33,744 bases of DNA. Source: Nanobdellota archaeon (lineage in GTDB: Archaea; Nanobdellota; Nanobdellia; Pacearchaeales; GW2011-AR1). Positions 15,901 to 21,669 of the stretch are shown piece by piece. The DNA is taken from assembly GCA_018817905.1 (NCBI GenBank), contig JAHISS010000005.1, positions 1 to 33,744 of the forward strand. Reading direction: 5' to 3'. Under the pieces are notes generated by a model, which worked only from the letters and a program-made list of their open reading frames with translations, had not been told where the DNA came from and searched no databases. Position numbers and translations under genes: made by a program. The number at the start of each line of letters is the position of its first letter. The stretch's first letter is position 1.

Positions 15901-16881
15901 ACTTCAGAATGCACTGTTGAGTGTACAGGTTTTGGTGGATGGGAATATTATCCAGGATTCGCTAAATGCGTATGGGTTACTTACAATGCCAATGCTGATT
16001 ATAACACAGCTTTCCAGGCCTGTACTGACATCGACGGATATATGCCATATAGTAATGAACTCGGAGGATTATGCTCTGCGCAAGGATTCAGAATTAGGCC
16101 AGGTACTGATCTAACGGGTTCAGTGAGGACAAGAGATCTATATTTATCTGGACATAAGATGTGGCATGATAAAGGATTTCATTTTACAAGTGATGAATGT
16201 GGACAGGTTTATTATCAAACTTGTGGAACAACCGGGACAAACGCTAATTGCCAACCCGTTACTTCATGGTCCCAGGATAATACTCTAAGAAGTGGAATCA
16301 TTTGCCTCAAGGATCTCATTACAGTTCCTCGATGCGGTAACAATGATGTTGAAACAGGCGAAGAGTGTGACGATGGTAATAGAGATAATTATGATGGTTG
16401 TTCGATGAACTGTGAGGTGGACGATGGTTGGGAGTGCACTGGTAATCCAAGCGTGTGCACAAATCTCTGTGGTGATGGTTGGAGATATTATCCAGAGTTT
16501 GGAAGATGCATATATAATAGCAATGATTTTCAATTAACAAAAAAATATCCCCAGGCATTATCTTTCTGCCAGAGTGAAGGAGGATGGCTGCCTGGAAACT
16601 GGGAACTTGTAAGTCTATGCAACGATGATGACTTCCAGTTAAGACAAGGCACATGCAATGGACATAGATGCCAGGGTTCTGTCTGGACAACTGATGCATA
16701 TTCGGATGGCCATAAATTATGGCATGATAAAGGATATCATACCTACATAGAAAATTGCGGTGGCGAAATTGTATACAGTGTATGTGGCACAACCGCCATG
16801 AACAATGATTGTGTTGAGGTCAATAGCTGGAGTGGAGACTCTACTAGAAGAAGCTTCATTTGCCTTAAGAATCTGAATTGA
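12958..16881 (+). CDS. Large secreted papain-family (C1A) cysteine protease with Ca-type repeats
   Basis: A 1307-residue exported protein. Residues 1-20 form a signal or anchor segment (KIALIIILVVVLFSV). Residues about 30-350 are cysteine-containing with no clear family. A C1A peptidase domain spans about 362-580: oxyanion Q383, nucleophile C389 in CGSCWAFS, H521 in WNHSMNLVGY, N543 in FKNSWGELWG, so all four catalytic positions are present. The region 642-881 holds seven tandem acidic DNDxDG repeats. Two CGNGxxExGEDC-like cysteine motifs follow, and a ~120-residue C-terminal domain is present twice (about 990-1118 and 1170-1307). It prefers GAT/AAT codons where most neighbours use GAC/AAC, suggesting recent transfer or a different history. 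Likely a surface or extracellular protease or adhesin. Confidence 0.93.
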   Translation: MINHKIALIIILVVVLFSVGYQQVSIREEVISFFSPKIDSSSQYLSQYLDTGKACRSDLDCEQCELCSGPPIDDEIIPQPGEIVSQPSTSQRMGSITTNAIRRGFYGSQIGKTCKRIQNCNPPQPPFGSFTVEDGEPIIDEDDIIYFSAVPTCLTQEILVEEIFTESTELDIDYGGRISSISFSGSLELLSPSAYARIILTDYNDKEFSIFSSDSFIPCNDDEIRVNINNFCEETCNILTTDIKNLKVEIKDASLTIDKFHILDEDGNFPLSPIIFPEDYYKERHLNIKINILNERNQREGLDWIAGDSEPCGLEYYEKKQLLGVGKNEELPNLCGLECYKGGVFQRTTESGGEGRTRADSLPENWDWRDRHGEDWTTPVRNQLFCGSCWAFSAVGATEVLTNLYFNQHLNLDLSEQELVSCAADMDCGCDGWSPGLALDYITNHGVSDKDCFLYQAIDACGCNAWLCIFPPVNCDNLCTNPNERIRISGRNEFTDETEETLKTMIIEDGGVVGGILSWNHSMNLVGYERDTVTSDTLWVFKNSWGELWGESGYVTMTMNMSDFVGTRSLSNPIISEIQDYTILCNDKDGDGYCNWGVSNNKPTTCPASCNGNNEKDCDDSDPDKGPFDEYYNCVAIEDVVFQCSDDIDNDGDGVKDYPNDFSCVGIHDDDETNPKAECQDGLDNDWDGVKDYPNDDSCSSYQDNYEDSPDVDPQCADGVDNDGDGLTDLNDPGCENNQDDNEADGTSQCQDGVDNDGDGATDYPNDFSCTSSIDNDEANPKAQCQNGIDDDSDRATDYPEDFSCSSFQDTSETIPRSECQNNQDDDSDGKSDYPHDFSCSSYQDNSEDYPLAKCQDGIDNDNDGQIDWPADSGCVNGFQDNYEYDCGDDKVNHASEDCDGTDLAGETCITFGYNSGTLSCEDDCKFDLTECSYEPMPVCGNGNIEYGEDCEPPNEFGGITCTSLGFDGGNMLCTDNCRLDTSECTVECTGFGGWEYYPGFAKCVWVTYNANADYNTAFQACTDIDGYMPYSNELGGLCSAQGFRIRPGTDLTGSVRTRDLYLSGHKMWHDKGFHFTSDECGQVYYQTCGTTGTNANCQPVTSWSQDNTLRSGIICLKDLITVPRCGNNDVETGEECDDGNRDNYDGCSMNCEVDDGWECTGNPSVCTNLCGDGWRYYPEFGRCIYNSNDFQLTKKYPQALSFCQSEGGWLPGNWELVSLCNDDDFQLRQGTCNGHRCQGSVWTTDAYSDGHKLWHDKGYHTYIENCGGEIVYSVCGTTAMNNDCVEVNSWSGDSTRRSFICLKNLN
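14884..15600 (+). repeat. Seven in-gene repeats encoding calcium-type DNDGDG units
   Basis: Within the protease gene, seven units of about 33-38 codons share the pattern CQDGxDNDxDGxxDYPNDFSC. The DxDxDG core resembles thrombospondin type 3 or dockerin-like calcium loops, and each unit keeps two cysteines. Unit 5 ends DDDSDR instead of DG, and unit 6 has NNQDDDSDG. The DNA copies have diverged at synonymous sites, so the array is old enough to be stable. Confidence 0.85.
15925..16881 (+). repeat. Duplicated C-terminal domain of the protease
   Basis: Two copies of a roughly 120-residue domain. Both contain GWxYYPxFxxC, then SGHKMWHDKGFH or DGHKLWHDKGYH, then CGTT and a closing ICLK. They are separated by a cysteine-rich ECDDGNRDNYDGCS linker of the type seen in Myxococcus cysteine-rich repeats. 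The pattern suggests a carbohydrate- or surface-binding module, but I cannot name the family. Confidence 0.7.
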
Positions 16882-16903
16882 AAAAAATCCTGACAAATCG
16901 GAA

Positions 16904-16915
16904 AGTTTATAAATC
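16904..16915 (+). promoter_or_regulatory. TATA box for the lipoprotein gene
   Basis: AGTTTATAAATC is centred about 28 bases before the ATG at 16938. It shows the lipoprotein can be expressed independently of the protease before it. Confidence 0.55.
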
Positions 16916-16937
16916 GTAACTTAATAGTAATAAAATC

Positions 16938-17453
16938 ATGAAAAAAACATTAACATGGCTGCTCGCTGCGGGTTCTGCATTAGCTATTGCTGGCTGTCCA
17001 CGCGCTCCTGATGACTATAGTCCCCAACAACCCGATGTAATAGTCCAAGAAGAAAATATTGCACAAAGGCTCAATGGCTCCTGGTCAGACGGTGAAGATC
17101 TTCGATACCATTTTGACGGAGAAGGCTATCTTGATTGTATTCGGGTAGGCAATGAGTACCTATTTGAGAATGGACAACATATTGAGGGAGATACTAACGG
17201 AATCGGGTCTACAGGATATATGCTCGAGGACTTTTGTCAAACAGAACATTACCAAGATGGTTTTCTAACAACACTAAAAAGGGATTGGTACTGGCAGGAC
17301 CTTGACGGGTCCTTTTTTAACAATGCTTCAATGAACGCGACCATTGAGGGATTCTTTATACCAGATGGACGAATGCAATTGTCTTACACGTCAAGTACTC
17401 CTGATTTATTAAGAATCATCCCAGATATTTCTATTGTTGACAAAATAGAGTAA
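16938..17453 (+). CDS. Putative lipoprotein of unknown function
   Basis: A 171-residue exported protein with a bacterial-style lipobox signal: MKKTLTWLLAAGSALAIAGC, so Cys20 would be the lipidated residue. The mature part is acidic and tryptophan/tyrosine-rich (NGSWSDGEDLRYHFDGEGY, DWYWQDLDGSFF). The NGSWSDGEDLRYHFD pattern resembles small lipocalin-like stress lipoproteins in character only. It follows the protease gene by 56 bases, shares its AT-ending codon preference, and may act with it at the cell surface. Confidence 0.82.
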   Translation: MKKTLTWLLAAGSALAIAGCPRAPDDYSPQQPDVIVQEENIAQRLNGSWSDGEDLRYHFDGEGYLDCIRVGNEYLFENGQHIEGDTNGIGSTGYMLEDFCQTEHYQDGFLTTLKRDWYWQDLDGSFFNNASMNATIEGFFIPDGRMQLSYTSSTPDLLRIIPDISIVDKIE

Positions 17454-17521
17454 ATCTCAAAAGCAATAATCTCCACTATTGTTGCGACGGCAACTATTGT
17501 CCAAATTTGTTTACTTTCCAT
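17384..17521 (-). CDS. Candidate 45-residue membrane miniprotein
   Basis: A minus-strand frame of 45 codons that starts MESKQIWTIVAVATIVEIIA and ends at 17384. It has one strong hydrophobic helix (IWTIVAVATIVEIIAF). AGGTG (17527-17531) is five bases before the ATG, and a weak TATA-like TTAAAT lies near 17558-17566. It overlaps the last 70 bases of the lipoprotein gene on the other strand. The site and composition support a real small gene, but the overlap and lack of homologue knowledge keep confidence low. Confidence 0.35.
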   Translation of the reverse strand: MESKQIWTIVAVATIVEIIAFEIYSILSTIEISGMILNKSGVLDV

Positions 17522-17621
17522 TTATTCACCTGCTTTCATATTCCAAATTATCATTTTCTATGTAATTTAAGATATGTCGGTCCTTAGAAAAATTTATAAT
17601 CTTTCCCAACCTCTTAAATTA

Positions 17622-17840
17622 ATGGCAGAAACAGTTTCAACCGGCGGCAATGTCCAATTCCGTTACAAAAAAGATTCCACACCAAAATTAAAAAAAGAAC
17701 AAAAAGTAGAAATCGATGAAGCTTACGAGGAATATTACGAACGGCGTAAAAAAGAGAAAAGAAAAAAAAGAATCGTGACAATCGCAATCATAATCATGGT
17801 CTTGATTATCTTGATTGCCGCGATATTCCTCCGTTCATAA
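17622..17840 (+). CDS. Small tail-anchored-type membrane protein
   Basis: A 72-residue protein: a charged N-terminal region (QFRYKKDSTPKLKKEQKVEI, then DEAYEEYYERRKKEKRKKR) followed by one C-terminal membrane helix (IVTIAIIIMVLIILIAAIFL) and a very short tail. The layout resembles SecG/Sec61-beta or other tail-anchored proteins; the N-terminal GGNVQFRYKKDS favours a Sec61-beta-like role only weakly. The ATG at 17622 was chosen over 17574 because AATTTATAAT (17591-17600) lies 25 bases upstream. It ends 33 bases before the tRNA-Asn gene. Confidence 0.75.
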   Translation: MAETVSTGGNVQFRYKKDSTPKLKKEQKVEIDEAYEEYYERRKKEKRKKRIVTIAIIIMVLIILIAAIFLRS

Positions 17841-17841
17841 A

Positions 17842-17850
17842 CTTTAAATA
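17842..17850 (+). promoter_or_regulatory. TATA box of tRNA-Asn
   Basis: CTTTAAATA lies about 28 bases before the first base of the tRNA (17874), so transcription would begin a few bases upstream of the mature 5' end. Confidence 0.6.
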
Positions 17851-17873
17851 CAGTTCTTGTTTTGCCTCAATGT

Positions 17874-17989
17874 GTCCCGGTAGCTCAGCTGGTTAGAGCG
17901 CGTGGCTGTTAGTGTGAGAAGCTTTGCTTCAAATACGTTAGCAAATAGCAGATACCATGAGGTCGTTGGTTCGAGTCCAGCCCGGGACG
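17874..17989 (+). tRNA. tRNA-Asn (GUU) with a 42-base intron
   Basis: Acceptor GTCCCGG pairs with CCGGGAC (17982-17988), discriminator G at 17989. D stem GCTC/GAGC, T stem GTTGG/CCAGC with loop TTCGAGT. Anticodon stem CGTGG/CCATG with loop C-U-GUU-A...A; the anticodon GTT is at 17908-17910. An intron of 42 bases (17912-17953) interrupts the loop at the canonical 37/38 site. Intron TAGC (17946-17949 region) pairs with the anticodon side and leaves opposed 3-base bulges (UAG and AUA), a bulge-helix-bulge substrate for the splicing endonuclease; GAAGC TTT GCTTC forms an internal hairpin. No CCA is encoded. Confidence 0.95.
17912..17953 (+). other. tRNA-Asn intron
   Basis: Removed between position 37 (A, 17911) and 38 (A, 17954). 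It contains a perfect 5-pair hairpin (17918-17930) and a 3' part that pairs with the anticodon loop to make the bulge-helix-bulge. Confidence 0.85.
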
Positions 17990-18024
17990 TTTCTATTTTG
18001 ACAAGTTACCCCTCCACCTCTACA

Positions 18025-18157
18025 AATCCAACTAATCCGATATTATCCAAAACTCAATTAATGTTGCATCCGATTGGTTTTATTATTAATCTAATGAGTT
18101 GGTTGGAAGTGAAACTATTTTTTCACAAGTTAATGCCCTTCGGGCAGCTCCATCTTC
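18025..18157. repeat. Interspersed repeat B, copy 1
   Basis: Related to copies at 20170-20256, 27001-27148 and 28840-28960. Shared landmarks are a CCAACxA-rich start, TTATCCAAAA, then GATTGGTTTTATTATTAAT and AAACTATTTTTT. This copy and that at 27 kb also share the following TTAATnCnCTTCnGGCAGCT segment and continue into repeat A. Lies 35 bases after tRNA-Asn. No coding frame is conserved between copies. Confidence 0.6.
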
Positions 18158-18160
18158 TTA

Positions 18161-18275
18161 GCAGATTTTTTCGATTATTGAATTTTAATTTCGAGGGCGG
18201 GAGCTGGAGGCGGTCGAAATTCAAATTCGATGGGTGTGCGGGACGAATGTCGAAAAAATCTGCGTTTATACTTTA
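18161..18275. repeat. Interspersed repeat A, copy 1 (uninterrupted)
   Basis: Outer inverted repeat GCAGATTTTTTCGA (18161-18174) / TCGAAAAAATCTGC (18250-18263), perfect over 14 bases. Inside it AATTTTAATTTCGA / TCGAAATTCAAATT (18181-18194, 18214-18227) form a second stem around a G-rich loop. The right end continues as GTTTATACTT. The same repeat at 27201-27538 is interrupted by the mobile element; this copy is the empty site. From 18277 to 18405 I see only AT-rich sequence. Confidence 0.65.
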
Positions 18276-18405
18276 AGTACAGAAAATTAAAAAAGAATTT
18301 GTTTTTCTTCATCTTCCAAAAAAACTTAAATCCAATGAAAAAAATCTCCGTCGACAAATATCAAATTAAAAATTTCCCTTTTTGATAAAAAAAGTTTTCA
18401 CGATA

Positions 18406-18451
18406 AATTTATAAACAAAAAATTCTTAGTTAGACTACACTAAAAGAGGTG
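18406..18451 (+). promoter_or_regulatory. TATA box and Shine-Dalgarno site for the lysine-rich gene
   Basis: AATTTATAAAC (18406-18416) would start a transcript near 18437. GAGGTG (18446-18451), matching the anti-Shine-Dalgarno end of archaeal 16S rRNA, ends nine bases before the ATG at 18461. These signals support the tiny gene. Confidence 0.55.
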
Positions 18452-18460
18452 TTACTCAAA

Positions 18461-18532
18461 ATGCCAAAGAAAAAAGCAAAAAAGAAAAAAGCCGTGAAGA
18501 AGAAGGCAACTAAGAAAAAGAAGAAGAAATAA
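18461..18532 (+). CDS. 23-residue lysine-rich basic miniprotein
   Basis: Encodes MPKKKAKKKKAVKKKATKKK plus three more lysines: 16 of 23 residues are Lys, the rest Ala, Val, Thr, Pro and Met. The composition is like lysine-rich tails of histones H1 and small chromatin-compacting proteins, so nucleic-acid binding is likely by charge. It has a TATA box, a strong GAGGTG ribosome site at nine bases, and a T-rich terminator. Codons mix AAA and AAG, so it is not a simple poly-A tract. The function is not shown; it could instead bind rRNA or acidic membranes. It is too short for most gene finders. Confidence 0.7.
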   Translation: MPKKKAKKKKAVKKKATKKKKKK

Positions 18533-18554
18533 CCGCTTTGTCTTCTTCTTAATT

Positions 18555-18607
18555 AGTTTTTATTTTTAACTTGTCGAAACCTTATTCTTTTTATTTTTTA
18601 TTTTTAT
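18555..18607 (+). terminator. T-rich terminator after the lysine-rich gene
   Basis: GTTTTTATTTTTAA and a later run of T tracts follow the stop by about 22 bases. They overlap the 3' end of the convergent KH gene (stop at 18604). Confidence 0.55.
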
Positions 18608-19101
18608 TTAACAATCGAAAAATCAGATTTATCAAGCGTATTCATTTTCTCAAGGTATCTGTAAACATTGGACTGTTTTGAACCTTTGATTATATTAATA
18701 ATCGCTGTTTCAGTATCTTCCACATCTTCAGCATCACCGATAATCCCGACTTCTCCTTCTTTTATCAAAACCTCGCAGCCAGAAATCAAAGAAATCGTTC
18801 TCCTGGTTTTCCCTTTCTTGCCTATCAAACGCGATTTAACAACTTTCAAATTTCTTTTCGTGTAATCTTTTATATGAACCACTCTAAAAACAAAATCTTC
18901 TTCCTTTAACAAAAGCGCTTTTTTAACTGAAAAACCAAAATTAACCGCGTCAAAAAAAATGCGCGCGTCATACTCGTCCAAAGAAGAACCATCGATAACA
19001 ACGTTCCTTCCTAAAATTTTTATTTTGACGTTCAACTTTTTTTCCAACTGCAATTTCAACTTTTCAACTTCTCTCATCCTTTTAACGTAAATTGTTTCCA
19101 T
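18604..19101 (-). CDS. KH-domain rRNA assembly protein (Dim2/Pno1-like)
   Basis: A 165-residue protein with two KH-like domains. The second has RLIGKKGKTRRTISLISGCE (residues 91-110), with the GxxG RNA-binding loop. Archaeal relatives (aDim2p) bind the 3' end of 16S rRNA, interact with aIF2-alpha and the Nob1 nuclease, and act in small-subunit maturation. Here it follows aIF2-beta and DUF424 on the same strand, consistent with a translation operon. A TTTAATT box is present near 19120-19127, so it may also have a promoter of its own. Confidence 0.9.
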   Translation of the reverse strand: METIYVKRMREVEKLKLQLEKKLNVKIKILGRNVVIDGSSLDEYDARIFFDAVNFGFSVKKALLLKEEDFVFRVVHIKDYTKRNLKVVKSRLIGKKGKTRRTISLISGCEVLIKEGEVGIIGDAEDVEDTETAIINIIKGSKQSNVYRYLEKMNTLDKSDFSIVK

Positions 19102-19135
19102 GTAAATTAAAACAAATTAAAGTTTTTTAATTTAT

Positions 19136-19432
19136 CTATAACAAAACCAAAGCAAATGGCACTCCTTGAATTTTCCCCATGCTGTCTTCATTAATAATTC
19201 CTGCCTTCATCGCAGCCTCTACCGCGCACGCGCCAACAATGTTAAAAATCGCGTCGTCGAGCGCCAAGCTCTTCAGCATTTCAACAGATTCCACTTCGCC
19301 AACTTCCTCCCCCCCATAAAAATTTTCCCGAACATCCAACTGCATCTTCCCTTCCTCAAACTTCTTCCCGACTAAATCACTGTCGCATAAAGCAACTACT
19401 TTCCTATAGCTCTCGTGAATTTTTATTCTCAT
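19136..19432 (-). CDS. DUF424 family protein
   Basis: A 98-residue archaeal protein with MRIKIHESYRKVVALCDSDL at the start and the family-type ending GIINEDSMGKIQGVPFALVL. The exact function is not known; genes of this family commonly sit next to aIF2-beta, as here, which suggests a translation-related role. The ATG at 19432 lies four bases after the aIF2-beta stop (19437-19439); a longer frame from 19477 would overlap aIF2-beta and is rejected. Confidence 0.88.
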   Translation of the reverse strand: MRIKIHESYRKVVALCDSDLVGKKFEEGKMQLDVRENFYGGEEVGEVESVEMLKSLALDDAIFNIVGACAVEAAMKAGIINEDSMGKIQGVPFALVLL

Positions 19433-19436
19433 AAGA

Positions 19437-19847
19437 TTATAAATGATATTTAACTGGCGACTTGGCTCCGCAAGCAAGACAATGTTTGTACTTCACACTC
19501 TTTTCTGAAACAATCTCTGTGTCTGGCTTACCGCAAACCGGACAGATAATAAACTCCTTTGCGTATTTTTCAATTTTCTCATTTACCCTCCCAGAACTCA
19601 ATTTTGTCTTCAGTATCAAACGACTACCTCTCAACTGTCCGGAAACAGCCAGCTCTTTCTGCAAAAATTTCGCAACATGCGCCGCATCTTTCCGAAGATA
19701 ACTCACAATAACTGCGAAGTTCGTTATAAAAGTATTCTTCCCGCTAACATGCCCCTCGACCTTTGGCACCTCAAATCTTTTCCCGCCCGTCCCAACTACC
19801 TTAACAGTTGTATAAGCTTTCTCTAATAACTTTTCATAATCATCCAT
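19437..19847 (-). CDS. Translation initiation factor aIF2 subunit beta
   Basis: A 136-residue subunit of the heterotrimer that delivers initiator tRNA to the small ribosomal subunit. The N-terminal helix MDDYEKLLEKAYT is the gamma-binding part; the middle IF5-like fold has RFEVPKVEG and KNTFITNF; the C-terminal zinc ribbon has CPVC (C102, C105) and CLAC (C123, C126). The start at 19847 is 25-27 bases from TTTATAAAAT (19870-19879, read from the other strand), giving a leaderless mRNA, so the long upstream extension is not translated. It is the first gene of aIF2-beta, DUF424, KH. Confidence 0.95.
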   Translation of the reverse strand: MDDYEKLLEKAYTTVKVVGTGGKRFEVPKVEGHVSGKNTFITNFAVIVSYLRKDAAHVAKFLQKELAVSGQLRGSRLILKTKLSSGRVNEKIEKYAKEFIICPVCGKPDTEIVSEKSVKYKHCLACGAKSPVKYHL

Positions 19848-19889
19848 AAAAACAAGCGCAATCAAGAGTTTATAAAATTGTGGTTTCCC

Positions 19890-19942
19890 ACAGTATCTCC
19901 GCACAAGAAGAAAAATTTGAAAGTACAATGCGGAAATACTGT
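19890..19942. mobile_element. 53-base palindromic mini-element with the same ends as the 27.2-kb element
   Basis: Ends ACAGTATCTCCGCA (19890-19903) and TGCGGAAATACTGT (19929-19942) are inverted with one mismatch. The first 17 bases from CAGTATC are identical to the left end of the element at 27222. CCC flanks both sides (19887-19889 and 19943-19945), a possible target duplication. The 25-base centre is A-rich. It looks like a deleted derivative of the same element. Confidence 0.5.
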
Positions 19943-20073
19943 CCCGCGGCGTTGTCCGGAGTTCGTTGGTTCTACTAATTAATTGGAAACACAAATACGA
20001 ATCGGGTGAGTTTTTCTTCGTAGAAGAAATGTTAGCGGGATTTGAGAACCAACGAAAAGACAATTTCGGACAA
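19942..20073. repeat. Nested inverted repeats upstream of the 20.3-kb membrane gene
   Basis: TCCCGC (19942-19947) with GCGGGA (20035-20040); TTCGTTGGTTCT (19962-19973) with AGAACCAACGAA (20045-20056), a perfect 12-base pair; TTGTCCG (19952-19958) with CGGACAA (20067-20073); and a small TTCTTC/GAAGAA hairpin between. The arms are partly interleaved, so not all can form together. No gene is visible in 19848-20307. Confidence 0.45.
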
Positions 20074-20169
20074 AACCGTTTCCCATCTTTCAGCTCAACA
20101 GCCATAACCAAGATATCGAAGTTCACTACGTTCACAAAATTGAAAAGTACAAGTTGCCCAACCCGCCAA

Positions 20170-20256
20170 ACTCTAACCAACCTAAAAATTATCACAAATC
20201 CAACCAGTATTATACTCCTGATTGTTTTATTATTGAGCGGGGAGGTGGTTACAACT
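20170..20256. repeat. Interspersed repeat B, copy 2
   Basis: Shares CTCTAACCAACC, AATCCAACCAGTATTATA, CTCCTGATTG, TTTTATTATTGA and GGGGAGGTGG with the copy at 28840-28960. It lies directly before the promoter of the membrane gene at 20308 and ends sooner than the 27-kb copy. Confidence 0.55.
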
Positions 20257-20307
20257 GAAGCTATTTCCCAACAAAAAAATTATAAACTCTCCAATCTAAG
20301 TTCTAAC

Positions 20308-20811
20308 ATGAAAATCAAAAACCTTGTCCTAGGAATAGGAATTGTAGTTGTCTTTGCTCTGACTCTCTGGCAGGGAATAGAAGCATTCCATTCTTCTCCA
20401 CAATGGGACGATTTCTGCGGAGAAAGAACCACAACACCGCGCCCCCTAGACAAACCAGCAGATCAAATAACCCTGCCTGAATGCGAACAGCAAGGCGGCG
20501 TCTGGCAAGACGAATACTGCGATTTTTACTACGAATGTCAGCAAGAATTCAATCATGCTGAAGATGCCCATTCAAAAATCGTCTTCACAATTTCTTTAAT
20601 CGCAGCCCTTGCATCAATCATCCTCGGCTACTTTATCCTCTCCGTCGAACCAGTCGGCTCAGCGTTAATCGCCTCTGGAATCTGGGCAATTTTCTACGGC
20701 TCTGCGATAAACTGGCGAAACTTCTCCAGCATAATCCGGTTTTCACTTTTGCTCGTTGCGTTGGTTTTGTTAATCTGGCTTGCAATGCGATTGAATAAGA
20801 AGAAGAAATAA
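20308..20811 (+). CDS. Four-helix membrane protein of unknown function
   Basis: A 167-residue membrane protein: an N-terminal helix (NLVLGIGIVVVFALTLW), an external loop with a cysteine cluster (LPECEQQGGVWQDEYCDFYY then ECQQ), then three helices and a lysine tail. The ECEQQGGVWQDEYC pattern suggests a disulfide-stabilised loop. I know no family. The ATG at 20308 lies 25 bases after AATTATAAAC (20276-20285); longer frames back to 19966 would run through repeat B and the inverted repeats and are rejected. It converges directly with the TrmB-like gene (stops adjacent at 20811/20812). Confidence 0.75.
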   Translation: MKIKNLVLGIGIVVVFALTLWQGIEAFHSSPQWDDFCGERTTTPRPLDKPADQITLPECEQQGGVWQDEYCDFYYECQQEFNHAEDAHSKIVFTISLIAALASIILGYFILSVEPVGSALIASGIWAIFYGSAINWRNFSSIIRFSLLLVALVLLIWLAMRLNKKKK

Positions 20812-21585
20812 TTAAACATTCGCCAACGCCTTTTCAAAAGAAACAGAATTCTTCCACATTTCCATAAACTGCTTTCGAAGTATCGCAATTAACGGCTTTG
20901 ACTTCGTCCAAATAGTTATGTAATCCTCCGGGTTTTGAATCTCGGGTTTGCCAATTGTTATCCTCGCCTCCTTGTTGTCAAACACTGTAAACCTCAAGGG
21001 ATAAGACCCATACTTCTCATTGTATGCCCTTATCTTACATCCGGTTTTCTTCCATTCAAAAGCTCTTTCTTTCGTCTCATCATTCACCACCCCAATAATC
21101 CTAACGTCGACTCCTTTTTTAGTCGTCTTCTCCATTTCCCTCAACCCGTCCCCCCAAACCTTCCAATTCCTCTGAACCCCAAATATTTCCTTCTTCACCG
21201 TAGAGTTGTGCTCCGCCAACTTGTCCATTATAGTCCTCTGTCCTTTAATCAAAGAAAAAACAAACTCATTCCCGGTCTCCTTTAACTTATCAACATCTCT
21301 CGCACTCTTCCTTAACTCGCTCAATTCTTTCTCCTTTTCTTTAACTCTCTGGGAAATAAACGTTTTGATATTAGAAAGTTTGTAACTTTTCGTTCCATTA
21401 GGAATAAGTTCCGACAAACCAAAAGTTTCAAAGTCTTTTATTATCTTATAAATCTTGTTCGTGGGAACTCCAGAATCCAGATTTAATTCTTTAGCGTTTG
21501 CTTTTTTCAGCCTTGTGAACGAAGTCAAAACTTTTGCTTCGTAAAACGTCATGCCAAGATTTTGAAAAAATTCTTCCTTGTCCAT
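20812..21585 (-). CDS. TrmB-family transcriptional regulator
   Basis: A 257-residue archaeal regulator. The N-terminal TrmB winged helix (FFQNLGMTFYEAKVLTSFTR, then GVPTNKIYKIIKDFETFGL, about 5-65) binds DNA. A coiled coil (KEKEKELSELRKSARDVDKL) links it to a C-terminal effector domain with VDVRIIGVVNDETKERAFEW. In characterised members the effector is often a sugar; the type here is unknown. The ATG at 21585 lies 25 bases from TTTATAAAG (minus-strand promoter near 21605-21613). It does not contain the extended sugar-binding tail of some TrmB proteins. Confidence 0.88.
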   Translation of the reverse strand: MDKEEFFQNLGMTFYEAKVLTSFTRLKKANAKELNLDSGVPTNKIYKIIKDFETFGLSELIPNGTKSYKLSNIKTFISQRVKEKEKELSELRKSARDVDKLKETGNEFVFSLIKGQRTIMDKLAEHNSTVKKEIFGVQRNWKVWGDGLREMEKTTKKGVDVRIIGVVNDETKERAFEWKKTGCKIRAYNEKYGSYPLRFTVFDNKEARITIGKPEIQNPEDYITIWTKSKPLIAILRKQFMEMWKNSVSFEKALANV

Positions 21586-21669
21586 CCTATCTGAGTTTTA
21601 TTCGATTTTATAAAGATTTGTACCCCAAAAGTACTTGAAATATTTTTATAGACAATCACCCAAAAGAAC

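Noticed and set aside
18461..18532. Lysine-rich gene as an accident of a poly-purine tract
   Set aside because: Rejected because of the TATA box, GAGGTG site at nine bases, mixed AAA/AAG codons with Ala, Val and Thr, and a terminator; kept as a gene with moderate confidence.
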